Assembly (NCBI GenBank): GCA_007449985.2
Contig: VIIQ02000555.1
Span: 496,001 to 560,000 of the forward strand
Direction of reading: 5' to 3'
From: Desmodesmus armatus
Taxonomy: Eukaryota > Chlorophyta > Chlorophyceae > Sphaeropleales > Scenedesmaceae
DNA: 64,000 bases
The notes under the pieces were generated by a model. It worked only from the letters and a program-made list of their open reading frames with translations, was not told where the DNA came from and made no database searches. The position numbers and the translations under genes are program-made. This document shows, one piece after another, positions 34,192-46,065 of the stretch. Every line of letters begins with the position of its first letter. Position 1 is the stretch's first letter.

Positions 34192-34247
34192 GTCAATGAA
34201 TGAAGGTGTTACACGGGTTTCTCAAGCAACTACGTTGCAACTGAACC
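34192..34247 (-). mobile_element. 56-bp LINE-A 3' end insertion just downstream of tRNA-Pro, with 15-bp TSD
   Basis: CTTATCCTGTTGCAT at 34177-34191 is repeated at 34248-34262. Between them, on the minus strand, is the LINE-A end with GCAACGTAGTTGC, CCCGTGTAACACC and a CATT-type tail. It is an extremely 5'-truncated insertion starting two bases after the tRNA terminator run. Confidence 0.9.
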
Positions 34248-34262
34248 CTTATCCTGTTGCAT

Positions 34263-36278
34263 TGTCATTGGGAGGGGACTGTAGTTACTTTTGCTGCTGT
34301 GGCAGCTGCCTTCGCTGCAGAAATACTCTTGGTGACAGGCTGTGCAGGTGACAATGGCGGCTTGCCGTGTGCTGCCTTGCCGGATGGTTGCACCTGCGGC
34401 TGCTTTGGCTCCACGCCTGCATGGGGCTGCGGTTTGCTTTGGGTGGCAGACGGCTGCATGTCCTGCCTGTTACTATTTCTGCTGTTGCAGCTGCTGGGTC
34501 CTGTCCTGTGCTGGCAACGTGGCCTTTGATGCCTGCCGATCAGCTGCAGTGCACCCTCCATGCCATGATGGCATCTGGCATCAGACCATGATGGCTGGCG
34601 TGTGAACGCTGCCGTGCCACCGCTACTGCATCATCAGTTGTTGAGGGGGGGGGTTGCTGCTGAGAGCATCGCACCCTGGCCCCCTGCTGTGGTCCCTGGA
34701 TCTCAGCTCAGCTGAGCTCTGCTGCCATGGCAAGGCCCATGCAAGCCATGCTCTGCTTGCAGCAACACCCTGGCCTTGTGGGTGTTGTTGCCAGGCAACA
34801 GTGGCTGCTCTGCAGTCCACGTGCTTGCTGCAGCGTGCACTGTGACAGCGCCTGCTGCACCCCAGCTTGTAGTGCTGTAGTAGCCCGCAGGGCACAAAAG
34901 ACACACCGGCGCAAGCACCATGTCACAATGGCACTGAGCAGGCAGGAGAGCGTGGCAAGCTTTTGAGGGTGGGGTTTGTTCGTACGGCCCCCTTCCATGC
35001 TGGTTGCGTTCCATCCGTGGCTGGGTTCAGTTGCAACGTAGTTGCGTGCGTAACCCGTGTACCATCTTCATTCAGCAGCCCGTCACTAGGTCACCGCTGG
35101 CTCAAAGCATAGCTTGGTGGCATCTTTGACAGCAGCAGCTGCTGCCGCGACACACACTCAAGAACAGCAAGGTGCACAGCGGCGCCAAGCTTCTTATCAG
35201 CTCAACAGCACTAGGGCTGCAGCACACCACAGCCACCACACAGGTGAACACAGTAAGCAGGCCCGGGCAGTCTGATGGCCCGCATGCACCCACACAGCAG
35301 GGACAACACAGCAGGTCATGCCGCATTGAGTGATGATCCTACATCAGCAGTACGGCACAGGCTGTGGTGAGTCGACCTGCTGTTCCGGAAGGCATGGCAA
35401 TGGTGGAAGAGAAAAGAAAAGAGGATTTTCTACCTTCCTGCACCTTCGCCTGCCCTTCACCCCCTCCTGCAGCAGCTGCGCGCGGCTAAGTGACCCTGTC
35501 ATGAAATCCGTAGCACCAGCTGCTGCTGGCAGCTTGGGCTGCAGGATTGCAGGTGCTCTGCATGAGCGATCAAGGGGGCCGGGCTAGCAGGACCATGTTC
35601 ACAAGGCTCCCTGCCCCACCTGCAGGGTTGCACTCATGAATTCGCTCATGCTGGCCGTTGAGCGACAGCTGCACGGATCAGGACAGCTGCTGGGTGTACA
35701 ACAGATGTTGCTGCCAGCACCGGCCTCCCTCAGCACCTGTTGGTCCTGCAAGGATGTACTTGTACATGTACTTGTACATGATCATGTGCGCTTCATGAAG
35801 CGCAAACCCCCAGCCTGGCAGCGGTGCACTGATGAGGGAGGGGCACGCGAGATGGCTTGTATATTGAATACATATATGTTCAAGCATGGCAGTGTCAGAA
35901 GTAGTGCACTTGATCAATGCCGAAGCATCCTTCCATTCAAAAATTGAAATAACTGTTGTGTCAGCCGTACCCATGTTGATGACTGCTGCCCATTGGAAGC
36001 CTTTATAGCGAAGCTGCTTGAAGGGCATTGTACCTAGGAGTTGCGGAAATTATGGCTGCGACTTGGACCGCTGGGTATCCAGTTGTGTGTAATGTAAAGC
36101 AGATCAGACCTACAACAATTCAACAATAAGTGAACACGCTGCTGTGCTCGTCTCCACAGCAAGAAGGCTTTCTTCTCTTCTTTGATTCTTTGTTGATTCT
36201 TTGACTAGCTTCACTGGAATGCGTTTCACTTGATTGCTGGACATGACCCACCATTAGTCCCGTCAGCAGCAACAGAAA
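34263..36278. other. Gene-poor interval with one old LINE-A end
   Basis: No supportable gene. A degraded family-A 3' end lies at about 34954-35075, with TTGCAACGTAGTTGC kept and TGTAAC mutated. A Ser/Lys/Ala-rich minus-strand frame at 34265-34561 has no supporting splice context. Repeated GTACATGTACTTGTACAT occurs near 35757-35780. Confidence 0.4.
34954..35075 (+). mobile_element. Degraded LINE-A 3' end
   Basis: Matches the family-A 3' UTR from AAGCTTTTGA to the tail, with several substitutions (TGTTCGTACGG, GTTGCGTTCC, CCGTGTACCATC). An older copy than those at 47-61 kb. Confidence 0.7.
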
Positions 36279-39200
36279 ATGGCTGTGACATCGGACCCAA
36301 CCCACAGTGTGGTGTCTCTGCCTGAGATAATCAAGATATGCACTCGAGTGAAATCATGCGGCGTGAACTGCCCATGCCACGCTATAGCCCAGACAGACAA
36401 CAGCAATGTCCAGCTGGTGGGTGCCTCCGTTGACTCGAAGCAGCTGATGACTTCAGTGCCTGCAATGACAGTCAACCTACTGCGAGGGGTGCACGATCCC
36501 AACGCACTGGTGTCAGCCCTGTGCCTGTACAGCAAGTGAGCTGGGTTCACTGGGTGGTCTTGTCACATGGTGGTGGGTGGGGTGATGGTGGTGGCGGTTG
36601 GGAGGGGCGGGGTGACCTTGTAGCAATGCTTGCGGTATGTAGGGTGTTAACCTGTCAAGCACGACTAAATTTCGGTAGTATGAATTATCGCAGGGTGCTG
36701 TGACAACCCCAAGCCCTCCTCGCTTACTCTGGCTGTCTTGCCCTTGTTCCCTCACCCCCCCCCCTACACACACACAAACGGCTTTCTCTTGCCCTTGCCT
36801 CTCCCTTCATCGCCATCCTGCCAACATGATCATATGCTCGAGCTTTGGGCAGCAGACCACTGTAACCTCAGGTGCAGTGCCCTCTCCCCTTCTGCCTTGC
36901 CCCCTCCCCCCCCTTTCCTTATGTCCTGCAGCTTGGTTGTAGCGGAAGTGCACACCCTGCTGCAGCACAGTGACAGCAGTGTGGTGGCAGCAGGCCGCTC
37001 CTTGGCCCTGCAGGCAGCCCTAGGGGTGCGGCTGTCGGGGCTGATAGGGCAGCTGCAGGACATCTGTGGTGTGCTGGACTTGGGACTCACACGCATGCAG
37101 GAGGGCTTTACTGCATTCCTGGAGGTGAGGGGGTGAAGGGGGGCGGGGGCAGGGAGCTGCTGTGCATTTCTTGAGGGGTGCCTGGGTTCCATGCTTGTGA
37201 CACAGGCTACACATTGTAGCAGCAGCAGGTAGCAGCAGCAGCATTGGCACTGTGATCGATTTCCAATGCCAGCGCAGCAGGAAGACAAGACATGTGAGGT
37301 GTGTGCTGGGCAGAATGTTGCAGAGGGGATGGTGCATGGCAGTCACTGGTGCTAGTGGCTGGTGTCACGGTGCACAGCAACCGGCATGGGGGCAGCTCGA
37401 GAGTAGGCAAAGAACCCGCAAAACATACGGCTCAGTGGTGGTAGGCAATGCTATTGATGTGTGGCGACATCGACTGCAACTACTTCTAGATTTCCTCCTC
37501 CCCCAACAAGATGTCACCTCCCCCAACAAGATGTCACCAGGGTTTTTTTGGTGTTGCATTCAACTGTGGCTGCCAACACTGAATGAAGTATCATAACACC
37601 ACCACAGTAAGATGGTGCTACACTTGTTCCTCCCGCTTGTATTGGCAACTTCACTCCCCGACAGTATGTTCTGTGACACTGCCACAGTGCTGACAGCATC
37701 GCCACCCTCGCAACATATTGTGTCCATGTGCATCTATTCCTCAACACACATTCATGTTCATATTTATGATGTGCCCATGGCCTCATGTGTGCAGGCCAAG
37801 AAGGTGTTGAAAAGGCACTACAAAGAGCTTCGCTCCCTTGAGTGCTGTGTCACTGGCCTGGACAGCAGGATGCTGACTGTATTTGCCTGGGTGCGGCAGC
37901 TGGCCCTTATCTGGCCCGGCAGTATCCTTGCAGCAGCAGCTGTTGGGCCGGTTGCCGCTCAGGCACTGCTGCTGGCACCACGCTACTTGGAGCATGTGCT
38001 GGCCTCCCATAAGGTGTGCTGCTGAGCCTGCTGGAAGGGAGGGAGGGTGTTTGCAGCGCAGATTGCGATCCTATGTGGAGTAGGTTGCAGTGGTGTTATG
38101 GTTGGCGGTGGGTGTAGACACAGGGAGTGCATCCAGCCAATGCAACCATCCAAGGATGTGGTGGGAATGCTGAGCCTCATGTGGCCAGGCAGTCTCTTTG
38201 CAACAGCAGCCGTGTTTTCTATGACACATAATGCACTGCTGCTGGCACACTATCTGGGGCACATGCTGCAGCCGAACAAGGTGTGCTGCTCAGTGTGATG
38301 TTGGGAGAAGAGGGTGTTGGCGGTGCAGATGCTGACATGGTGTGGGGTAGGTCACGGTAAGGGAGCTATGACTGTTCAGCAAATGCCCTGGCAACATCCT
38401 TGCAGCAACAGCGGTGGCCGTGGGGTGCTGCAACGTTGACTTTCGGCAGTGATCACACATCACTCCATCCTCCCTGTGCAAGAAACTCTCACCGCCACCT
38501 TGATCACCCCCCCCCCCCCCTCCCCACAGGTGAACCAGAAGCTGCAAGCCCGCCCCCCCATTGGGAGACAGCCGCAGGACTTTTGCAAAGATCGTTCAAC
38601 TGCGTTCACAAGTGCAGAGGCTGTCTACGGGGCAGCACTGCTGCTGCAGGACTGTGCCCACCACCTTCGCCAGCTGCCACAGCAGCAGCAGGAGCAGGAG
38701 GGGTTGGTGGTGCCTGATGCTGTGCGTGTGCTGCTGGCACAACCACAGCAGGTGGCTCTGGTGTGCATGCAGGTGAGTGGAGTGATGCTGAGTCTGGATA
38801 ATGTGCTGGTTGGTGGTGTGCTTTACTGGTGTGCTGTGCCACAGTGCAGAAGCAATCTCTGCAGTGCACCGTACTGGCAGTACTGGCGGTACTGGCAGTA
38901 CTGGCAGTACTGGCGTTACTGGCAGTACAGGCCGTACAGGCGACAGAGCTCATCGGCCAACCTCATGAGCATACAAGAAACATGGGCCAACAAAGTGGCA
39001 ATGGTTGTGCTATAGTGAGGCTCACCAAATGCAGGGCTTCATTGTTCCTCAATTTGCTCTGCAGACCGTTGGGAAGACAACCACATCCATGTGCCACACT
39101 GTACATGGCTGCCTCTTCACCCCACTGGACTGGAGTCACAATGTGACCATTCCTTGCCGTCCCTATGTTACACAACCTTTGCTGTCTCTCAAGTGCCGCT

Positions 39201-42200
39201 GTACCGCTGTCGCTGTCGCTGCCGCTGCTGCTGCTGCTGCTGCTACTGCCGCCTGCAGGTGATCTGCATCTTTGGTGGCAACCTGCAGACTCACCTGCAA
39301 GCCTCACTGATGGCGCACATGGCCCCTCAACAGCTGCCACCCATTGACTGCCTGAAACAAGCCGTGGATGATGCCATCAGGCCGCCGTCTTCTGACCCAG
39401 TGTATGTGGCTCCCAAACACAGCAGCAGCGGCACCAGCGGCAACACCAGCGGCGGTTTGGAATTCAGCATAGCCCCTGTTGGGGCTGGGAGCAGCAGCAG
39501 CAGCAGCCGCGATCAGAACAGCAGCAGCAGCAGCAGCAGTGGCGGCCATGGCAGCAGCTGGGACCGTGAGGTGGTTGGTGTCCTGTTGAGTCACGCTGAT
39601 AGGCTGGCCTGTCAGACGCCCCAGCAGCTGCCCAGGGGCCCTGCAATGGCTGGCACCTGGGAGGACATGTACACTGGGCTGTGGCACCACCAGGGCTACC
39701 ATGAGGTGGGTGAATGCGGGAGTGACCTTTGAATAAGTGACGTACAAAGTCGACGTGATTTTGCTGGCACCCGGGAGGACATGTATGTAGAGCTGTGGGG
39801 CCAGCAGGGCTACCATGAGGTGGGTGATGTGGAGGAGAGCTTCGTTATTCAGGGAGTGCGAGCATGGGAGGGAGAGAGTGGCCCTGTGGTTGCTAGGACC
39901 CGGGCTGAAGCGTGGCAGGTAAAGGGTTGAAGGTAACTGGGACCGTGACAGAGTGGGGAAGGGAGAGCTGGTGAGTGAGTGAGTTTGTGAGCAGGGTAGG
40001 CAGGGGCTCTGAGCCAGCTGGCACCGGACAGGGCCTCTTTGATGCACCCTGGGTGGGTCAGTGGGTTTTTGTGAGGGTAGATGTTGCGGTGGCGAGGGCC
40101 AGTAGTTTGTGCCTATCGTAGATGAAGACATAGGCTGCTTGGTGTAGGGATGCCGTGTTCTTCATGTCGTGTTCATGGCCTAATGCGTGTGTGTTGATAA
40201 CTTGTTCATGTTGTGCTCATGTCGTCTACCAGGACTTCCCCTGTGAGCTGAGGGCAACCATTGCGCTTCGGATGTGGGAAACAGCCGCTGCAGGTGCACG
40301 CCACAACACGGCCGATGCGCACGGCCATGCAGGCGGCAGCAGCGCCGGCAGCGGCGGCAGCGCTGCTGGCAGCATGTCGGATGGGGACTGCCACAGTGAC
40401 AGCGGGGAAGGTGCTGAAAAACCGTGGGACAGTATTCCTGGGCGCAACTGTTTGGATGCGGTGACTGCAGCTTCAGAGGTGCTGGCTGCGGTGATGGTGT
40501 TCCATCCCTGCACCCATGCACAAAAGCAGCAGCTAGCGCGGCTGCCAGTGCTGCTGCTGTGTGCGGCCGTGGCTGCGCTGCGCGTGTTTGGTGCCGATGC
40601 GCTGCGGCTTGTACGCGGTGCTGTTGCAGCAATCGAGCACGTGTACGGACTGCGGGTGCATCCTGTACACGCCGGCAAAAACGGGCCAAGCCTCCTTGCG
40701 CAGTACAGGTGCGCTGTGGTCTGCGGTCATCACGTGCAATGGTTCTTCACCCTTGCAGCCCTGCAGTGTGTCTGCTGTGCTCTACTAGCTTCAGCACAGT
40801 GCAGCAGCCACAAGTAACAATGACAGGTTTGCGGTCACACATAACCTGACCTGGTTGTACATGCGCAGGTTGAAGGCCCCTATGTACCATGCCAAATCAG
40901 GGCAACAAAACACGGCATTGTTAGGCACGTATAATACATGTGTAGCTAGCATGAAATCGACATATCAGTCGCATGCAAGTAGTGTGCTGTTGTGTACGCA
41001 GGTCACGGCAGCAGCCTGAAGGTGATGGCAGGCAGTTTTGTGGTGCCTGTGAGGCCCTGAGGCAGCAGTACAGCTGGAGCTGCCTCGGCCTGCTGGTACT
41101 GCTGCTGCAGCAACTGCTCAGCACTGCACGCCAGCATGCGGCCAAGGCACAGGGCAATGCAGGGGGCAGTACAGGTGCCAATGCAGCAGCAGCAGTGCAA
41201 GCAGCTGGTATGGACGGCACAGGTGCCGCAGCTGCAGGTGGCATCGCAGCAGCAGAGCAAGCATCTGAAGATAACGCGCCAAAATCCCTTCAGGGCGCTA
41301 CAGTTGCAGGCTCAACCAGCAGCAGCAGCAGCAGCAGCAGCACCCAAGGAGCCGCAGCTGCTGCTGCTGAGTGGACAGCAGTTGCTGCCAACCTGCGTAT
41401 TCAGATGCAGGTGTGCCTGCTGCTGCTGCCAGAGCTGCTGCTGTCGGCGCAGCAGTCGCTGTGCTGCATTGGGCCCAAGCAGCTGGAGCAGGTGGCCTTT
41501 GCAGTGCAGGTGACAGAGGCAGTGGCACGCTTCCTGGGCCAACCTGATGCTGACACAACCAGCAGCCCCTTCAGCAACGGCACAGCATTATGCGATGCAC
41601 CAGCAGCAGCAGGTGCAGCAGCAGCAAACACACGGTCAGCAGCAGGAGCAGCAGCAGCAGCAGGGGCAGCAGCACCAGCAGCATCGGCAGGAGGCGGAGC
41701 AGCAGCAGCGGGAGCCGCAGCAGCAGGAGGAGCAGCAGCAGCAGGGGCAGCACCAGCATCAGGAGCATCGGATGTTCCCCGCCGCGACAAGGTGGCTATC
41801 AACATCGTGATACCCTGCCTGGCAGTCGCTCGCTCAGGCATACAGGTCGCGCACGAAACTGAAAGCGAGCGCCTCGCATTCGACCGCTTTGCCCCACCCC
41901 CTCCGCAGCACCAGCTGATGCTGCATCGGCTGCTGCATGCGGTGGGGTCCCTGCTGGGTACTATCAGCAAGCTGCGGGTGACCAACCAGCAGCCAAGCTG
42001 TGTGTCTGGCTTCAGTTGTGCTGTGCTGCTGTTGGCGGAATGGAGGGATGTAGTGGTAAGAGAGGCTGAGCAGCGGCGGCAGCAGCAGCAGCAGCTTCAG
42101 CAGCCGATAGCGGGTGATGTTGCTGTCAACAGCAGCAGCAGCAGTGGACAGGGTGCAGCAGCAGCGCTGCATTTGGTGGGTTGCAACCTGCTGCGTATGG

Positions 42201-43371
42201 GCAGTGAGGCGCACCCAGGAGCAGCAGCAGCAGCAGCAGCAGTGGGCCCCCAGCCACAGGCAATGCAGCTGCCAGGGTGGCTTGCAGATCCAGATGCACA
42301 GGAGCAGCTGGACTGGGAGGAGGGGGGTCCGCAGCTTCTGCAGCGGGTGTTGAAGGATGCCTTGGATAATTGTGAATATTTTGATATTTCAGTGCACCAG
42401 CTGGCAACAATGGTGTCTTTCAAGGGCGTTAGCAGCAGCAGCAGCAGTAACAGCCAGCCGCAGCTGCAGCAGGACCTGCAGCATGCCCGTGATGCTGCCG
42501 GGTGTCTCTTGACTTCGTACCTGCGGCAGCATCAGGAGCAGCAGCAGCAGCAGCAGGGCGTTGGCAGTTCCCCCTCCCAACTGCTGGCCACCCTGCAGCA
42601 GTCCTTGCAGCAGGCGGGGCAGGTACTGTGTGCTGCGGCACGCTGCAGCAGCCGCTGCAGCAACCCTAGCTGCACAAACCTGTCCACTGTCAGTGAGTGC
42701 TTTGCTCTTGTGCGCGGCAGGAGGAGTGTCTGTGGGGGCTGCATGGCTGGACAGCCTGACTCATCAGGAGCTGACAAGGCTCCAGCAGCAAGGTGGGTCT
42801 GGTGTACGGCAGGGTGCGCTGGGGTAAGTAGGTAAGTAACTATGCCTGTGGAGAACCACTGGCGGAAGTGAAGGCTCAGCTGAGCCTCTGCAGAGGGTGG
42901 TGCATTACTAGCATGCACACCTGTGGTAGGGTGCACTTGTCTGGGTAGGGATTGGTTTGGGCGGGCCCTGTGCGTGAGTGTGATTAGGCTGCCTGGCTGA
43001 CACCCAAACTCCTCAAGACGGAGAAGACGCCAGTGGGTTTCGCTGATGAGATTCTTTCTCCCTCTTCTTGATCGTCATCAATCAATGGATGCTGCGAGCT
43101 GCTTGTTGGCTGCAACCTACACCGTGTACACTGGTGTTTACGTGCGAGCAGCTATAGCTAGCTCGCCCCAGTCACTGCACTGCACTGCAAAGTGACGTGT
43201 GTACGCGCAATGCATGTGTGCAACTGCAGGTACTGCTCCCGTGCCTGCCAAGAGGCCCATTGGCCTGTACACAGCCAAGTGTGCAGCTGGCAGCAGAAGC
43301 CTACGGGCCAATTGGCATCTGGGCGCAAGGCAGCTGACAGCACGGCATCTCAGGGCTGCACCATGATGTGA
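36279..43371 (+). CDS. Large helical protein with C-terminal MYND finger (8 exons)
   Basis: Exons 36279-36535, 36932-37124, 37795-38013, 38530-38772, 39259-39705, 40233-40708, 41002-42792 and 43230-43371 join by GT-AG introns, total 3768 nt, 1255 aa. Most of the protein is helical and hydrophobic (for example WPGSILAAAAVGPVAAQALL; LGLLVLLLQQLLSTARQ) with long Gln, Ala and Ser runs in exon 7. Near the end CSNPSCTNLSTVSE, VCGGC and, after a 16-residue insert and the last intron, YCSRACQEAHWPVHSQVC form a C4-C2HC MYND zinc finger, usually a protein-interaction module. Similar MYND proteins are abundant in chlorophytes and of unknown function. Introns 3 and 5 carry decayed copies of the preceding exon ends. 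The start is the first ATG; an upstream exon is possible. Confidence 0.78.
37498..37537. repeat. 20-bp direct repeat in intron 2 of the MYND gene
   Basis: Two adjacent copies of a unit reading CTCCCCCAACAAGATGTCAC. Confidence 0.8.
38158..38284 (+). pseudogene. Decayed duplicate of MYND-gene exon 3 end
   Basis: The segment encoding LMWPGSLFATAAVFS...ALLLAHYLGHML up to AACAAG|GTGTGCTGC parallels exon 3 (LIWPGSILAAAAVGP...ALLLAPRYLEHVL, AAG|GTGTGCTGC at 38014). A third, shorter and more decayed piece is at about 38383-38430. These lie inside intron 3. Confidence 0.75.
38870..38940. repeat. 9-bp minisatellite in intron 4 of the MYND gene
   Basis: About seven units of CAGTACTGG with variants CGGTACTGG, CGTTACTGG and CAGTACAGG. 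Confidence 0.85.
39763..39830 (+). pseudogene. Decayed duplicate of MYND-gene exon 5 end
   Basis: CTGGCACCCGGGAGGACATG ... CAGGGCTACCATGAGGTGGGTG repeats the end and donor of exon 5 (39648-39714) with a few substitutions. It lies in intron 5. Confidence 0.75.
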
Positions 43372-45445
43372 TGCGTAACAGCTCTGTACAATGTGCATTT
43401 CACATGCTGGCACATCCACAGGTGTCACAGGTGGTGGGGCTGTTCCAAGGTGGTTGGCAGCGCCGTGTATCACAATTCTGCTAAGACAGGGCATGGATTG
43501 GTTCCCGGGGCTTGCAATGGGTCGGCTGGGTTTCTGAGGGCCTCTTTGTAATGAACATTGACCAACTGAACAAGAGGCCTACGGCCATCTCGGCTGGGCC
43601 CTCTATGAGCAAAATGCACAGCACATGTATGCTGATACTGGTGATGAAATCGTGCAACAGCACGCACTGACGGTGCACCACTGGCACAACATACAAAGCT
43701 TGTGCATGCAATGTGCTGATCAAAGGACTTGATGTGACCAGGTTATCTGTGACCTGATATGACTGTTTGTGCTCCCGGGAGTCTCCCAGAACACAGGTCA
43801 GCACTACACACATGTACTTCACCTCCATCAAGGCAGGGCATGGCAGGCGTGCAAGCCAGTAGTTCGCCGGTACGGAAACCGGTTGAAATTATCATAGGCA
43901 AGTATGCTGATAATGTGATGATCATCATACGCGTTGAAAGCAGCTTGCGTTTGCATCTTGCACTTCCGACAGGGTTGCAGCAAAGGCTGTCGCACGCACA
44001 ATCACATCAGGAACAAACACTTGAAATGGCAGGTCAAGCACTTTGGTGTTTTAATCTTGTGCAGGCAACTAGCAAGAAGGCGACTGCCTGGCAAGCGGTA
44101 TCCATGAACATGCACAGACAGTTGCCAGGTTGATCGTGCGTGCTGGACAGCCCTAGTGAGCTGAATCCCAATCATTTGGAGGTAGCTTTCAGCTTATGGT
44201 GTCAGCAGCCACCAAGCTTTGATTTTTAATCGGTTATTGCCTGGAAACACCTGTGGCAAACTGCTTTTGAGACCTTGCTCAGAGCGTGATGTCCAGTTAT
44301 GACGTTGCTGGCGACGAATGTGCAACATTGGCTGCCAGAACAGGGCGTGAGGTTGAGGGGTTGCTGCTTGCAGGAAGTGTGAACGGCAATGACAACAAAA
44401 GGCAGACCCATACACAACATGTGTTTTCATTTGTAATTGTTCTGTTCAAAACGCGCGTGTGAACGGCACAAGCTGCAAAAAACCGAGACAGGTGTGACCG
44501 GCAGTTGCAGGCCAACCCGCGCATCGTAGCCAGCATGCGCGGAGGGCACAGCACCGACAACGGGCAACTATAGAACGGTGTATCCTCGGCAAAGGCTAGG
44601 TCGAACTGCGACCGCTATATACTACGCCCTTCGGGCCCAGCCAATAACTGACAGTTCTACAGTGCCTTGAACATACAGTCCTTCAGCAACTGCTCACAAC
44701 AATGTTACCATAACTGGTCACGCAATTTCAGCCTCTGTGATCTTACTACAACAGTTCAGTACAGGGTGCCTGAACACCCTGGATATCACACAGCCCCGCT
44801 GTACTACAGCTGTAGTACAGTGTGCTGGAACTGGCTGTACTTTCCATTGACACTGGCCGTGCTTCGGCCGCCTGCCCGCTTCTAGCCTAGCTTAGAGATC
44901 AGGATGCTGCAAGACCTGCGGTAGTTTCTGCGCGGCACCACAACCAAATAGTCAGTTGACTGCATGCCATTGGCTACTAGCTTGAAGCTGCTGCAGCTGT
45001 TAGGCACATGTATATCCCACAAACGCATTACAACAACCACTGGTGCTTGGTAAATGGCATTCAGACTTAAGCACAAGCACCTGTGCTCAATTGTGTATAT
45101 GCCTTGCCATGTCCCCAATGCGAGCAGCCTTGAGGACTGGGCAGCGTTAACGACACCTTCATGAGAGACATTTGCAGTGGGCAACCGTGTCAGCACGAAA
45201 AAATGTGTCAGTGACAACAAATTTCATTTGCAAGGGAATTTGTCGCAACTGGTCCTTCAATCCTACTTAGCCCCAGCACCAGTGCTGGGTACCACGCCCC
45301 AACCAGGGAACCAGGGAACCAGAACACTTGGGTTTGAACCCCAAACCCCGGATAGCCCAGGACTGCCCTGGCTGGAACCTTCTATAGAGATGTTTCCCTT
45401 GTTGCCTGCTACAGCATTTTTCCTGAGTTAACGTTTGTGCCACAG
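43372..45445. other. Gene-poor interval with repeat remnants and palindromes
   Basis: No supportable gene. A family-H style 3' end is at about 43527-43560 (GGGCCTCTTTGTAATGAAC). A 28-bp segment shared with 12.5 kb lies at 44727-44754. It is followed by a 7-bp stem at 44762-44781 and a perfect 22-bp palindrome at 44799-44820. Confidence 0.45.
44799..44820. repeat. Perfect 22-bp palindrome
   Basis: CTGTACTACAG immediately followed by its reverse complement CTGTAGTACAG, with no loop. Confidence 0.9.
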
Positions 45446-45882
45446 TCGGACGACAAGGAGCGCAACGAGCCACTATATGAAAGGTTCATGGTGCAAACCA
45501 TTCAACAGCATGCATGTGTTTTCAGGCCCCTCCCAGGGGTGAGTCACTGGTGCTGTGCTGTGCTGTGTTGTGCTGTGCTGTGACCTTTGCATGTGCAGGT
45601 GCTGCAGGCCCTCAGCTGCCTTGATCGTCTGACACCCGAGGAGATCAATGGCGGTGACATGCGGCGGCGCATGCTGAGCAGGCGCTGGCAGCGCCTGCTC
45701 AGCAGTGCTGGTGCGCACAGGTTGTGGACGCATCTCTGCCCGTGCAGACGCGCGCAGGGGGCTCAAGCTGTCTGCTGCTGTGGTTCGTGGCAGCATCCGC
45801 CGCAGCAGAGGGCTGGCAGAGCTGCATGCATCTGTGCAGGCGGTGCTGCAGCGACTACTCAGCCACTGAAGCTGCTGGTTCT
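45446..45882 (+). pseudogene. Two-exon gene fragment, unidentified
   Basis: An exon 45446-45538 (SDDKERNEPLYERFMVQTIQ...PLPG) and one beginning 45599 (VLQALSCLDRLTPEEINGGD...RRWQRLLSS) are in phase across a GT-AG intron holding a TGCTG pentanucleotide repeat. Further on, another frame reads ARRGLKLSAAVVRGSIRRSR...LHASVQAVLQRLLSH and a stop at about 45880. The join between the last two frames is not clear (no normal-size intron), and no start exon was found. Family unknown. The 20-bp LINE insertion at 45991 lies just downstream. Confidence 0.4.
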
Positions 45883-45990
45883 TTGGGGCGGCTTGGGGGC
45901 CCACCCCCTGGTCCGCGTTGATCAGGTGGACAGGCCAACCTCTGTGCTGAAAGGGGTAGGTTCCCCTTGCACAGCCATACTGCAGCAGCC

Positions 45991-46010
45991 CTTGTAACAC
46001 CTTCATTCCT
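45991..46010 (+). mobile_element. 20-bp LINE 3'-terminus insertion with 13-bp TSD
   Basis: TACTGCAGCAGCC at 45978-45990 is repeated at 46011-46023. The 20 bases between them, CTTGTAACACCTTCATTCCT, match the family-A end TGTAACACCTTCATTC. Confidence 0.75.
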
Positions 46011-46065
46011 TACTGCAGCAGCCAAGTGCTCTCCCACACATTTTGAGTGCTAAAAGCAAAACGTT

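Noticed and set aside
39304..40131. 275-codon minus-strand frame
   Set aside because: Antisense of exon 5 of the MYND gene, whose plus-strand frame and splice sites are consistent.
41571..41768. Leucine-rich minus-strand frame resembling a membrane protein
   Set aside because: It is simply the complement of a CAG run in exon 7 of the MYND gene.
44560..44660. Possible structured RNA around CTACGCCCTTCGGGCCC
   Set aside because: Only a short hairpin is visible; no match to a known RNA could be argued.
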